Source: Candidatus Kapaibacterium sp.
GTDB taxonomy: Bacteria; Bacteroidota; Ignavibacteria; Kapaibacteriales; HRBIN21
Length of the DNA: 64,000 bases
Reading direction: 5' to 3'
Assembly: GCA_025059875.1 (NCBI GenBank)
Contig: JANXCT010000001.1
Span: 248,001-312,000 of the forward strand
Every line of letters starts with the position of its first letter. The stretch's first letter is position 1. The translations under genes and the position numbers were made by a program. This document shows, one piece after another, positions 1 to 8,040 of this stretch. Under the pieces are notes generated by a model. It saw only the letters and a list, made by a program, of their open reading frames with translations, made no database searches and was not told where the DNA came from.

Positions 1-87
1 CGGTTCGTGCTGAAGGTACGTTTGACGAATCTTGTCGGCCATTTCGGAAGGCACTCGGGAGTCTGGCGACGGATGGGACATCATCAT
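1..87 (-). CDS. 5' end of an unidentified gene, grpE by position
   Basis: Only the first 29 codons are inside the window. The frame is open from three consecutive ATG codons (79-87) to the edge and begins MMMSHPSPDS, followed by a polar stretch. The start lies 44 bases downstream of the hrcA stop on the same strand. The gene after hrcA is very often grpE, whose N-terminus is typically polar and poorly conserved, so grpE is the positional guess. No grpE motif is visible in this fragment and another small gene cannot be excluded. Confidence 0.35.
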   Translation of the reverse strand, partial: MMMSHPSPDSRVPSEMADKIRQTYLQHEP

Positions 88-131
88 GCCTCTAGAACAC
101 AGTAAAAATAAGAGACGAAGGCTCTATGGGT

Positions 132-1190
132 TTATGTCTGAGACCATAGTTCGGAAACACGCTGGGCAACCCAGCGGACAATTGGGATGACCTTAGAGTA
201 AGGCATCCGCTTAGGGCCTAGGATGCCTACTACTCCGCGGGCGGAAGCTGTTCGGTATTGTCCCAGGATGATGGCGTAGTCCTGTAGCACGCTGAGTTGG
301 AGCTCACGCCCAATACCGATGAAGAGGGATTCTGGACAGAGGCTCCGCTCGTAGCGCTCCAGGAGCTGGTTGAGGACGGAGTCTTCTTCTACAAGGGCCG
401 TAATAGCCCGCATCCGCTCTGCAGAGGCGACTTCGGGGTATCGAAAGAGCTGGGCGGTACCGCTGACGAAGAGTCGACCAGACGGCTGAGAGAGCGCGGG
501 CAGGCGGTCTGTTAATCGCCGGAGAATGTCGAGAACTGCGGGTGAGACACTCCCCTCCAGCGTTCGTACGACCGTTGCTAAAACTTTGGTAGCTTCACTA
601 AGGGATCGTCCGCAGAGATGCTGGTTGAGTAGCTGAGTAGCGCTTTCAGCATACTCCGGTCGTAAAGGTTCAGCGGTAGGGATTAGAAGTGTCCGCACGA
701 TCTTGGAATCAACGATGACTACGAGCAGAGAGTACGAGGAGCTTATGGGCACAAGTTCCACACGGTGTACATGGAGCTGTTCTAGGGTCGGTAGGCGCGA
801 GATGCCGACAGCAGAGCTTAGGGTGCTGAGAACGCGCGAGGCGTCTTGTAAGAGCGCGTCCCAGCTTTCCCGAGTCTGAAGGCTATGTTGAATAGCCTTC
901 CGGTCAGCTGTGCTTAGTTCGTAGGTGTTGGGGAGGCTATTGACATAGGTCCGGTAGCCAGAATCTGTTGGGATCCGGCCTGCGGAGGTATGAGGATGGG
1001 TGAGATATCCCATCTCTTCCAGCTCTGCCATAACATTACGGATGCTGGCGGGGCTAAGATTGAGCCGACGCCGGAGGTGGCGGGCGATGAGGCGAGAACT
1101 GACAGGCTGCCCTGTCCGGATGTAGAGGTGCACAAGGGTTTGCAGTACACAACGCTGTCTCTCCGTCAGCACCTGGATCCTCCGTGGCAT
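132..1190 (-). CDS. hrcA: Heat-inducible transcription repressor HrcA
   Basis: About 352 residues, the usual HrcA length. The N-terminal winged-helix region starts MPRRIQVLTERQRCVLQTLV and continues with the family pattern SSRLIARHL, SPASIRNVMAELEEMGYL and HTSAGRIPTDSGYRTYV. The C-terminal GAF-like region includes VVGILGPKRMPYSKVIPIV. HrcA represses heat-shock chaperone operons by binding CIRCE elements. The open frame extends far upstream but there it only overlaps the preceding gene, so I place the start at the ATG at 1188-1190. It is the penultimate gene of the long minus-strand run and probably precedes grpE. I found no CIRCE inverted repeat in this window, so its targets presumably lie elsewhere. 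Confidence 0.93.
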   Translation of the reverse strand: MPRRIQVLTERQRCVLQTLVHLYIRTGQPVSSRLIARHLRRRLNLSPASIRNVMAELEEMGYLTHPHTSAGRIPTDSGYRTYVNSLPNTYELSTADRKAIQHSLQTRESWDALLQDASRVLSTLSSAVGISRLPTLEQLHVHRVELVPISSSYSLLVVIVDSKIVRTLLIPTAEPLRPEYAESATQLLNQHLCGRSLSEATKVLATVVRTLEGSVSPAVLDILRRLTDRLPALSQPSGRLFVSGTAQLFRYPEVASAERMRAITALVEEDSVLNQLLERYERSLCPESLFIGIGRELQLSVLQDYAIILGQYRTASARGVVGILGPKRMPYSKVIPIVRWVAQRVSELWSQT

Positions 1191-1249
1191 TCGAAGTCCA
1201 GAGTGGACCTCTGTGATGACGGAATATTCCGACGAACGTGATGCGCTAC

Positions 1250-3715
1250 CTAGGGTATTCCCCAAAGGCTCACCACATATGAGACGTACGTACTGAGAGA
1301 ACGTGAGGTCTCGCAGATCCCGAGTAGAAGCACCCCAGCAGTGACAGCAATCCAGGAAGTTCCGACGAGGAGGCTCCAAAGGCGGAGGCGCAAGATGCTT
1401 TGAGCCCCTCGCAGGATCCGCCAGCAGCTCCATATTCCGACTGCTCCCAGGAGCAGGAAGGTCGCTATCCTGGCTTCTGGAGAGCCCATGAGTCGTGCCC
1501 CTGCCAGTAGAAGCGGGGTTGGGAGCAGTACCGGTAGTGAGGCCCAAACGACGACGGAGAGTGATGTCATCCAAGAGACGTTCCGCCGTAAGAGGCGTGC
1601 CACAAGGGCGATGAAGGTGGAGGCCGTTACGAAAATCCCGGCAAAGAGGAACGCGTTGACGAGGAGTTGTGCCCATGGCCTAGTGATGCTCCATGCCACC
1701 GCTTCACGGATGGCGGAGCTCGGTAACAGATGCCATAGGAGGATGACCAGCGGAGGCTGGACTCGCAGCCATTCCTGGATGAGGGAGGCAAAGAGTGCAG
1801 CGGCGAAGTTGCAGAAGGCTCCCCACAGCAGAGTGGCGGCGTAATCTACGAAGCGGCCGTCACGTAAGTCAGCGAAGAAAGAAGTGCTTCGAGCTAAGGC
1901 GCGCCAGACATGCTGGCGGAACCGTGGGACACGGTTAAGCATCCAGCCCATGCCAAGGAGGAGGAAAGCCGCAAGCAGAGTGTGGAGTGGGGGTAGGTCA
2001 GCCGGGGGAGTTCCAGGTACCAGAAGCGGCTCTAAGTCCCGTTGGAGGAAGGCCTGAAGTGCACTGTAGGCCACTCGAGGGGTCCCTGTACTATCGGCAA
2101 TCCCAGTGGAGCATACGTGAGCTGCTGGAAAGGGGAAGCTGATCAGAGGGAAGGATGTGGCATAGTCTTGCCAGCTCCATACGATTGCTCCGGCAGTGCC
2201 GGAGCTAGCACATGTAGAGAGGAAGCTCCATATCCATCGGGCCTGAGCTTCTTCTGAGTTCGGCACGAGATACCCACGGTGCTCCTCGTTTGGGGAGATA
2301 GGCATGCCTCCAATGGGTACCAGTGCATATCGGCGTGCATAGTTGCGCCAGGAGGTAGGGCTACTGCTGAGACTCGCGAGATCGGCAAACGGAGGATGGA
2401 CGCGGAGGAAGAGTAGGGGAAAGCGTGGTGAAGACTCGAAGCGGGTATTTGCGTAGCTTTCCACGGCAAGGAGAAGGTTGTATGGCTGAAACCACCGCAG
2501 CATCTCGTCCTCGTATGCTCTTACAGCAGGGTGCGGTGGGAGGCCTTGCCAGAGGGTTACCGCGATGATTGCTGGGTTGCTCAACTGTTGGAGGAAGAGG
2601 CGAAGATAGAGCTGAAGGCTGCTACGGACTCGCGGAGATAACAACAACTGCGGTGGAAGCTCAGCAACAGGAAGGTCGCAAACCGCAGTGATCCCTGCCA
2701 CAGCAAGGGCCTGCAATAGATCGGGCGATGGGTGGTCACGCAGCCGAACTGTCGTGATCCCGAGCGCCTTCCATTGTCGGACTGTCGCCTGTAACGATGT
2801 CGTAGAAGTAGGGGACAGTGTTGGGTAGTACTCCACCCCGTACATTGGGAGGCGGACAGCGTTGCATGTAACAACAGCCGCACTCTCCGTCGTAGTGGTG
2901 CCAACGGACCGAAAGCCAGTCCTGATGAGCGCACCATCTATCGGTTGTGTGCTCCGGAGCAATTCAATTCGGGCTTCGTATAGCGTAGGGGTCTCAGGCG
3001 ACCACAGCTCCGGTGAAGTGAGCTCTATGGTGGTCTGCAACCGAGGGGGTACTTGAGGAGCGGCAAACGTCCGCTCAAGTACCATGGCGCTGTCGCGGAG
3101 GCGTTTGAGCTGGAAGCGAATGGTAAGAGGGTCAGAGCTTTCGCCTCCAATGCCAAGCTTGAGGTGAAGCTGCCCACTCTGCTGATTAGGGGATAAGGTT
3201 GTGAAGACTTCTGCTGCAGCAAGCCATGCCGATGATGTCCCTACGAGGAAGAGCTCGCGGAAACAACCGAGGACTCTCCGAGGGCCAAGGAAGGAGTGAG
3301 GCAGGAGACCTGCAGAGAGGCGAAGTTCTATGATATTCTCGCCTGCTCGCCACAGGCTTGCAGGAAGTGTGACGGTATTGGGAAGTCCGTAGCTGACAAG
3401 TTGCCCGGCATACCGACCGTTGAGATAGATCTCTGCGACATCGCCTAAGCCACGCGTAGAGAGGTGCCATACCCAGCGTAGGGCAGTGCTGTCCATCCGA
3501 ATGCTCCTTCGGTAGCGGAGCTCAGTCTGCTGAAACACGGTATGCGGAATCGTAGTCGCATGCCACGTGCTCCCGCCATCGGTTGACAGCTCCCATGTCC
3601 CTTGCAAAGGAATAGACCAGCGATGCAGCCACTGGTCCGGGACTGCCCACAGGAGTTGTCCACTTACCCATAGGAGGAAAGCTGGCCAGTACCAGTTGTT
3701 GCGTCGTCCCCCCAT
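1250..3715 (-). CDS. GH2-like pseudoenzyme fused to a C-terminal membrane domain
   Basis: 821 residues. A signal-anchor-like segment (about 10-25) precedes a GH2-type jellyroll (about 30-170), an Ig-like sandwich (ending near ELLRSTQPIDGALIRTGFRSV) and a TIM-barrel-like region (about 290-560) with LPMYGVEYYPT and, near its end, IVWSWQDYA. The acid/base site, normally a Trp-x-x-Asn-Glu motif, reads TLWQGLPP near residue 390, and the nucleophile region, normally Ser-Glu-Tyr-Gly, reads PIGGMPISP. Both catalytic glutamates therefore appear lost. From about residue 570 there are five or six hydrophobic helices. By fold this resembles a beta-glucuronidase/galactosidase, but it probably acts as a non-catalytic, membrane-bound carbohydrate-binding or structural protein. 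It follows the deacetylase gene by 16 bases and precedes hrcA. Confidence 0.6.
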   Translation of the reverse strand: MGGRRNNWYWPAFLLWVSGQLLWAVPDQWLHRWSIPLQGTWELSTDGGSTWHATTIPHTVFQQTELRYRRSIRMDSTALRWVWHLSTRGLGDVAEIYLNGRYAGQLVSYGLPNTVTLPASLWRAGENIIELRLSAGLLPHSFLGPRRVLGCFRELFLVGTSSAWLAAAEVFTTLSPNQQSGQLHLKLGIGGESSDPLTIRFQLKRLRDSAMVLERTFAAPQVPPRLQTTIELTSPELWSPETPTLYEARIELLRSTQPIDGALIRTGFRSVGTTTTESAAVVTCNAVRLPMYGVEYYPTLSPTSTTSLQATVRQWKALGITTVRLRDHPSPDLLQALAVAGITAVCDLPVAELPPQLLLSPRVRSSLQLYLRLFLQQLSNPAIIAVTLWQGLPPHPAVRAYEDEMLRWFQPYNLLLAVESYANTRFESSPRFPLLFLRVHPPFADLASLSSSPTSWRNYARRYALVPIGGMPISPNEEHRGYLVPNSEEAQARWIWSFLSTCASSGTAGAIVWSWQDYATSFPLISFPFPAAHVCSTGIADSTGTPRVAYSALQAFLQRDLEPLLVPGTPPADLPPLHTLLAAFLLLGMGWMLNRVPRFRQHVWRALARSTSFFADLRDGRFVDYAATLLWGAFCNFAAALFASLIQEWLRVQPPLVILLWHLLPSSAIREAVAWSITRPWAQLLVNAFLFAGIFVTASTFIALVARLLRRNVSWMTSLSVVVWASLPVLLPTPLLLAGARLMGSPEARIATFLLLGAVGIWSCWRILRGAQSILRLRLWSLLVGTSWIAVTAGVLLLGICETSRSLSTYVSYVVSLWGIP

Positions 3716-3731
3716 AGCGCCTCTTCTTGGC

Positions 3732-4637
3732 TTACGCTAGCCGACTGAAGAGCTCCGTAGCGACGCGGTATGTGTTGACGTATGCCTGGACGCTGAGCTC
3801 AATCGGGTCTGCGTATCCACCGCCCAGTGTGAGAACGATAGGGATTTCGTGGCGCAGGCACATAGAGAGCACAAGGAAGTCGCGCTCCATCAGCCCCAGA
3901 TGGCTTAAATCCAGGCGACCTAAGGTGTCTTCCCGCAGAGGATCAACCCCGGCTTGGTAGAGGACGATGTCCGGTTTGAAGGCGATGATACGCGGTAGCA
4001 AGCTCTCCAGCAGTCGTAAGTAGGTGTCGTCATCAGTGTGGTCCTCCAGTGGGACATCGAGGGTAGAGGGAACCTTGCGGTAGGGGTAGTTCCGGGCTCC
4101 ATGCATGCTGAAGGTGAAGATCTCGGGATAGGCACTCAGGATGGCAGCCGTCCCGTTACCCTGGTGAACGTCTAGGTCAATGATGGCGATTCGGCGGACC
4201 TTGCGGCGCTGTAGGAGCGAAAGAGCAACGATGGCGAGATCGTTGAAAACACAGAATCCCTCACCGCTGTCTGGCATAGCGTGGTGGGTTCCCCCGGCGA
4301 GGTTGCCAGAGATTCCCTCCTGGAGAGCGGCCTCGGCCGCTGCGAGTGCTCCACCAACGGTAGCTAGCGTGCGCAACACCAACTCTTGGCTCCACGGGAA
4401 GCCAATGCGACGCATAATGTTCGGCGGGATCGTGCCGGATAGGAAGGCCTGGACGTACTCTGGGATATGTGCCCGTAGCAGGTCTTCCGGGGATGCCAAG
4501 GGAGCTTCGCAGAAACAGGAGCCAGGAAGGACGTCTTGGGCCTCTAAGGCATGTCGAACCATTCGGTACTTGGACATCGGGAATCGGTGGCCTGGTGGGA
4601 GGGGAATGGTGTAGTGGTCCGAGTAGAAGACGCGCAT
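3732..4637 (-). CDS. Histone deacetylase/AcuC-family deacetylase
   Basis: 301 residues, the size of bacterial class II/AcuC-like deacetylases. Diagnostic motifs are visible in order: GHRFPMSKY near the start, GGTHHAMPDSGEGFCVFND (tandem catalytic histidines), IIDLDVHQGNGTA (zinc-binding Asp and His), YQAGVDPL (second zinc Asp) and LTLGGGY. The family removes acyl groups from lysine or from small amides. In bacteria the substrate may be acetyl-CoA synthetase or acetylpolyamines, and the sequence does not decide which. Its ATG lies one base past the stop of the upstream DUF1460 gene, so the two are translationally close within one operon. All metal-binding residues I would expect are present, so it should be active. 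Confidence 0.93.
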   Translation of the reverse strand: MRVFYSDHYTIPLPPGHRFPMSKYRMVRHALEAQDVLPGSCFCEAPLASPEDLLRAHIPEYVQAFLSGTIPPNIMRRIGFPWSQELVLRTLATVGGALAAAEAALQEGISGNLAGGTHHAMPDSGEGFCVFNDLAIVALSLLQRRKVRRIAIIDLDVHQGNGTAAILSAYPEIFTFSMHGARNYPYRKVPSTLDVPLEDHTDDDTYLRLLESLLPRIIAFKPDIVLYQAGVDPLREDTLGRLDLSHLGLMERDFLVLSMCLRHEIPIVLTLGGGYADPIELSVQAYVNTYRVATELFSRLA

Positions 4638-4638
4638 C

Positions 4639-5499
4639 TCAAGCCACCTCTAAAGGCCGGGCGACCGTGATGCCGGTGTGGGTTGGAACTGTAGCAATGT
4701 AGTCTGGGATAGGCCGATCTACCACCACCTTTCCAGCGCCCTGGGAGGCGTGGAGGAGGTGAATGCGGCCAGCATGGGGATACGCCAGTCCTAAATGCCC
4801 GTAGTCTAAGCCGCGGCGGTTGGTTGTGAAAGCGATGATGTCTCCGGAGTGTAAGAGCCTTTCGATAGTAGGAATGGAGTGGCGTGGGATGTACCAGTGC
4901 TGGAGGCTATTGATGTGTTGCTCGATCTGCGCGATTTGTGGGAGGAGTTCGGGGCGGGCCCTGAGGGCAGGGTACCGATGAGGGTTCTGGGACATGTAGG
5001 AGACTGAGAGGGGCAGAGGGATTCCGCCAAGCGCCTGTGTAATGTTCTGGAGGACACCATGCCGCTCGTTCTCGTAGAGCCACTCTGCAGTGTAGTGCAG
5101 CCGGGAGGTGTAGTCCCCAACCGTCCCGTTCCGGTAGCGGGTCCGCTTCACCTCTTCTAGGAAGCCGTCGTAGCTAGGCTTTCCGAGTTTGAGGGAGCGT
5201 GCAAGGCAGAGGGTTGCTTCTACGAAGGTGAAACAGTCCATGCCTGTGAAATCCACTCGGCAGGTCTCTTCCCCATCTTGGCTCTCCAGCGTGCCGGGGA
5301 CGTAAGGTGTTCCAACAAAGAGTTCCCCGAAGCGGCACATGAGGACCCCAATAGGAAGGCGTTCCCACCCCTCGGCAAGGGCTCTCTGCTGCATACGCAC
5401 GAGGATATGCTGGGTGATGGTCCCCTTGCCGTCATCGCGCTGGCGTTGGAGGAAGAGAGGTGCGGCAAGGAGCCACAAGAGGAAGGAACGGCGCTGCAT
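4639..5499 (-). CDS. DUF1460 / N-acetylmuramoyl-L-alanine amidase-like protein
   Basis: 286 residues with a short N-terminal hydrophobic segment (SFLLWLLAAPLFL) that looks like an export signal. The family core is clear: FGELFVGTPYVPGTLE followed by GMDCFTFVEATL, where the Cys is the expected papain-like (NlpC/P60-type) nucleophile, then YTSRLHYTAEW and, near the end, GDIIAFTT and DYGHLGLAY supplying the His. DUF1460 proteins are thought to cleave peptidoglycan-derived peptides in the periplasm; this substrate assignment is family inference. It begins three bases after aspS ends and touches the deacetylase gene downstream, so it is an internal cistron of the long operon. Confidence 0.85.
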   Translation of the reverse strand: MQRRSFLLWLLAAPLFLQRQRDDGKGTITQHILVRMQQRALAEGWERLPIGVLMCRFGELFVGTPYVPGTLESQDGEETCRVDFTGMDCFTFVEATLCLARSLKLGKPSYDGFLEEVKRTRYRNGTVGDYTSRLHYTAEWLYENERHGVLQNITQALGGIPLPLSVSYMSQNPHRYPALRARPELLPQIAQIEQHINSLQHWYIPRHSIPTIERLLHSGDIIAFTTNRRGLDYGHLGLAYPHAGRIHLLHASQGAGKVVVDRPIPDYIATVPTHTGITVARPLEVA

Positions 5500-5502
5500 G
5501 GT

Positions 5503-7269
5503 CTACCGAGAGGGTCGGAGACAGATGCCGAGCTCGTCGAGCTGCTCAGGTCTGACGGGGGCTGGAGCGCCGTCCATGAGCGATGCGCCGCTAGTAGTCT
5601 TCGGGAATGCGATGACATCCCGAATGCTCTCCGCGCTCGCCATCAACATGACGATCCGGTCGAGCCCTAGCGCAATGCCCCCGTGTGGTGGAGCTCCATA
5701 GCGGAAGGCTTCCAGAAGGAAGCCGAACTGGGCTGTGGCCTCCTCAAGGGGGAGTCCTATGACGGAGAACACCTTCTGCTGGAGCTCTGCCATATGGATG
5801 CGGATGCTTCCCCCTCCAATCTCTTCACCGTTGAGGACGAGGTCGTATGCTTGCGCCCGTACCCGTTCTGGGGCAGTGTCGAGGAGCGGGATATCCTCCT
5901 CCACAGGTGCTGTAAATGGGTGGTGGCGTGCGACGTAACGGCCCTCTGCTTCGGAGTACTCCAGCAACGGGAAGTCAACGATCCAGACGAAGCAGTGCCG
6001 CGAGGATGAAGTGAGTCCTTGACGCTCTGCAATCGCACGCCGTAGAGCCCCAAGCGCACGGTAACATGCCTCCCATGGTGCAGCAGCTAGGAGGAGTAGG
6101 TCTCCCGCTTGCAGCTGGAAGCGCTCGCGGAGGGCTTCCCGTTCCGTTTCGCTCAGGTGCTTGAGGATGGGAGATTGCCAGCCAGAGGCGTCGTACTTCA
6201 GCCAGATGACACCCGGTAGCCCCCACGGCGATACGACGCGTCCCAGCTCTTCCAGCTCCTTTCGAGAGTAGGCACTCCCACCTTCGATGCGCAGCCCTGC
6301 AATGACGTGGCCGGCCGCATAAGCCTGGCGGAAGATGCTGAAGTTGGTCGCTGCGAAGATATCGGTGGCTGTCTCCAGCTCCAAGCCGTAGCGAAGGTCT
6401 GGCTTATCGCTGCCGTAGCGCATCATCGCCTCTGTGTAGGACAGGCGGGGAAAGGGGGTGGAGAGCTCTATGCCCAGCACTTCATGCCACAGCTCTGCAA
6501 AGAGACCCTCAGTCAGAGCAAGCACATCTTCGCGATCTACGAAGGCCATCTCTACATCAACCTGAGTGAACTCCGGCTGGCGGTCGGCGCGCAGATCCTC
6601 ATCCCGAAAGCATTTCGCAATCTGCATGTATCGGTCGAAGCCTGCCACCATGAGGAGCTGCTTGAATAGCTGAGGGGATTGCGGCAGAGCGTAGAACCGC
6701 CCTGGCTGAAGACGGCAAGGAACCAGGAAATCCCGGGCTCCCTCAGGAGTAGAGCGAGTGAGGATTGGTGTCTCGATCTCCACGAATCCGTTCCGGTCGA
6801 AGTAGCGGTGGATGATTTGGTAGACACGGTGCCGGAGGCGCAGGTGATGCTGCATCCGAGGGCGTCGGAGGTCCAGGTAGCGGTATCGCAGGCGGAGCTC
6901 CTCTGTCAGCGGGATATCGTCACTGATCGGGAACGGGATAGTGGCGGCCGGATTGAGAACACCGAGGGCCTCGACGGCAACTTCCACATGCCCTGTCGGA
7001 AGCTGGGGGTTGGGGTTCTCTCGTGGTTGGACTGTGCCGCGCAGCCATAGGACGCTCTCCACTGATAGCTGTCGCGCGTAGCGTGCTAGTTCAGGGTTCT
7101 CGGTGGGTCGGATGATGGCTTGACATACCCCCGTGTGATCGCGGATATCCATGAAGAGTATGCCACCCAAGTCTCGGAGCCGGGCAAGCCAGCCATTGAG
7201 GACGACAGGCTGCCCAGCGTGGGAGAGCCGAAGCTCACCGCAGTACGTAGTCCGTTTCGGAAAGGGCAT
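5503..7269 (-). CDS. aspS: Aspartyl-tRNA synthetase
   Basis: 588 residues, the length of the bacterial type that carries the GAD insertion. The N-terminal OB fold reads RTTYCGELRLSHAGQPVVLNG and RDLGGILFMDIRDHTGVCQ. Class II motif 2 is FRDEDLRADRQPEFTQVDVE and motif 3 is GIALGLDRIVMLM. The enzyme charges tRNA-Asp in the cytoplasm; whether it also misacylates tRNA-Asn depends on gatCAB or asnS elsewhere in the genome. The start is fixed by the RTTYCGELR box right after MPFPK. The first 35 bases overlap the end of the upstream glycosyltransferase gene, which implies coupled translation. Confidence 0.97.
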   Translation of the reverse strand: MPFPKRTTYCGELRLSHAGQPVVLNGWLARLRDLGGILFMDIRDHTGVCQAIIRPTENPELARYARQLSVESVLWLRGTVQPRENPNPQLPTGHVEVAVEALGVLNPAATIPFPISDDIPLTEELRLRYRYLDLRRPRMQHHLRLRHRVYQIIHRYFDRNGFVEIETPILTRSTPEGARDFLVPCRLQPGRFYALPQSPQLFKQLLMVAGFDRYMQIAKCFRDEDLRADRQPEFTQVDVEMAFVDREDVLALTEGLFAELWHEVLGIELSTPFPRLSYTEAMMRYGSDKPDLRYGLELETATDIFAATNFSIFRQAYAAGHVIAGLRIEGGSAYSRKELEELGRVVSPWGLPGVIWLKYDASGWQSPILKHLSETEREALRERFQLQAGDLLLLAAAPWEACYRALGALRRAIAERQGLTSSSRHCFVWIVDFPLLEYSEAEGRYVARHHPFTAPVEEDIPLLDTAPERVRAQAYDLVLNGEEIGGGSIRIHMAELQQKVFSVIGLPLEEATAQFGFLLEAFRYGAPPHGGIALGLDRIVMLMASAESIRDVIAFPKTTSGASLMDGAPAPVRPEQLDELGICLRPSR

Positions 7270-8035
7270 GGGACCGCTCGGAGTGTGAGAGATGCCACCA
7301 CTTTGCCATGCTCAGCAGGATGTTGACGCTATCGAGCCATGCTGCCAAGAAGCCGGGAAACCCATCCCGGAAGCCACCCCAGAGGATGTATCGCTCAAGG
7401 AACCGCTTCCATGAGCGGAGCGCCCCGTGCCATATGAAGGTGCTCCAGCGCAGACGCCCGTACCGCTGGGCGAGCCATCGGGCCTGAAACTCTGTATCGC
7501 GATCGAGCTTTGCAAGGTACTCGGAGAGAGTCCGGTAGGGGAAGTGCTCTAAGGGATTTCGGAGGTAGCCGACCCTACCTTCGATAACGGGATACTCGTG
7601 GATGTGCTGTGCCGGAAATCGGAGGGTCCCGCGGCGGAAGAGGCGTAGCTGGTAGTCGGGGTAGTTGCGCCCATAGCGCAGGGGGTAGCCGAAGTACCAA
7701 TTCCGCCGCGGTATCCAGAAGCCATTCTCTGGGGGGTTCGTTGCCAGTAGGCGCTGGATTTCCTCAGCTAAGGCCGGTGGCACACGCTCGTCGGCGTCGA
7801 GCGAGAGGATCCAGTCTCCGGTCGCTAGAGCGAAACAGCGGTTTTTGTTGAGGTTCAGATTTGGGGTATGTTCAGCCGCAGCAACAACGGCCCCATGGGC
7901 AGCCGCAACCTGGGGGGTTGCATCTGTACTCCCGCAGTCCAAGACAATCACCTCATCGGCCCAGGCCACACTCGCAAGGGCTTCAGCAATACGGGTCGCT
8001 TCATTGCGTGCGATGATGCAGACCGAGAGGCGCAT
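7235..8035 (-). CDS. Family 2 glycosyltransferase (WaaE/LgtF-like)
   Basis: 266 residues, GT-A fold. It starts MRLSVCIIARNEATRIAEAL and has VIVLDCGSTDATPQVA (nucleotide binding), LNLNKNRCFALATGDWILSL and the DADE metal motif. It continues with the WaaE/LgtF-like RNWYFGYPLRYGRNYPDYQLR and an HIHEYP stretch. Such enzymes add a sugar to lipopolysaccharide core or other glycolipids at the inner face of the membrane; donor and acceptor are unknown. The open frame runs about 900 bases further upstream but only as antisense to the BNR gene, so I start at the ATG at 8033-8035, five bases after the BNR gene's stop. The final 12 codons overlap aspS. Confidence 0.9.
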   Translation of the reverse strand: MRLSVCIIARNEATRIAEALASVAWADEVIVLDCGSTDATPQVAAAHGAVVAAAEHTPNLNLNKNRCFALATGDWILSLDADERVPPALAEEIQRLLATNPPENGFWIPRRNWYFGYPLRYGRNYPDYQLRLFRRGTLRFPAQHIHEYPVIEGRVGYLRNPLEHFPYRTLSEYLAKLDRDTEFQARWLAQRYGRLRWSTFIWHGALRSWKRFLERYILWGGFRDGFPGFLAAWLDSVNILLSMAKWWHLSHSERSHALSETDYVLR

Positions 8036-8040
8036 TCTTC

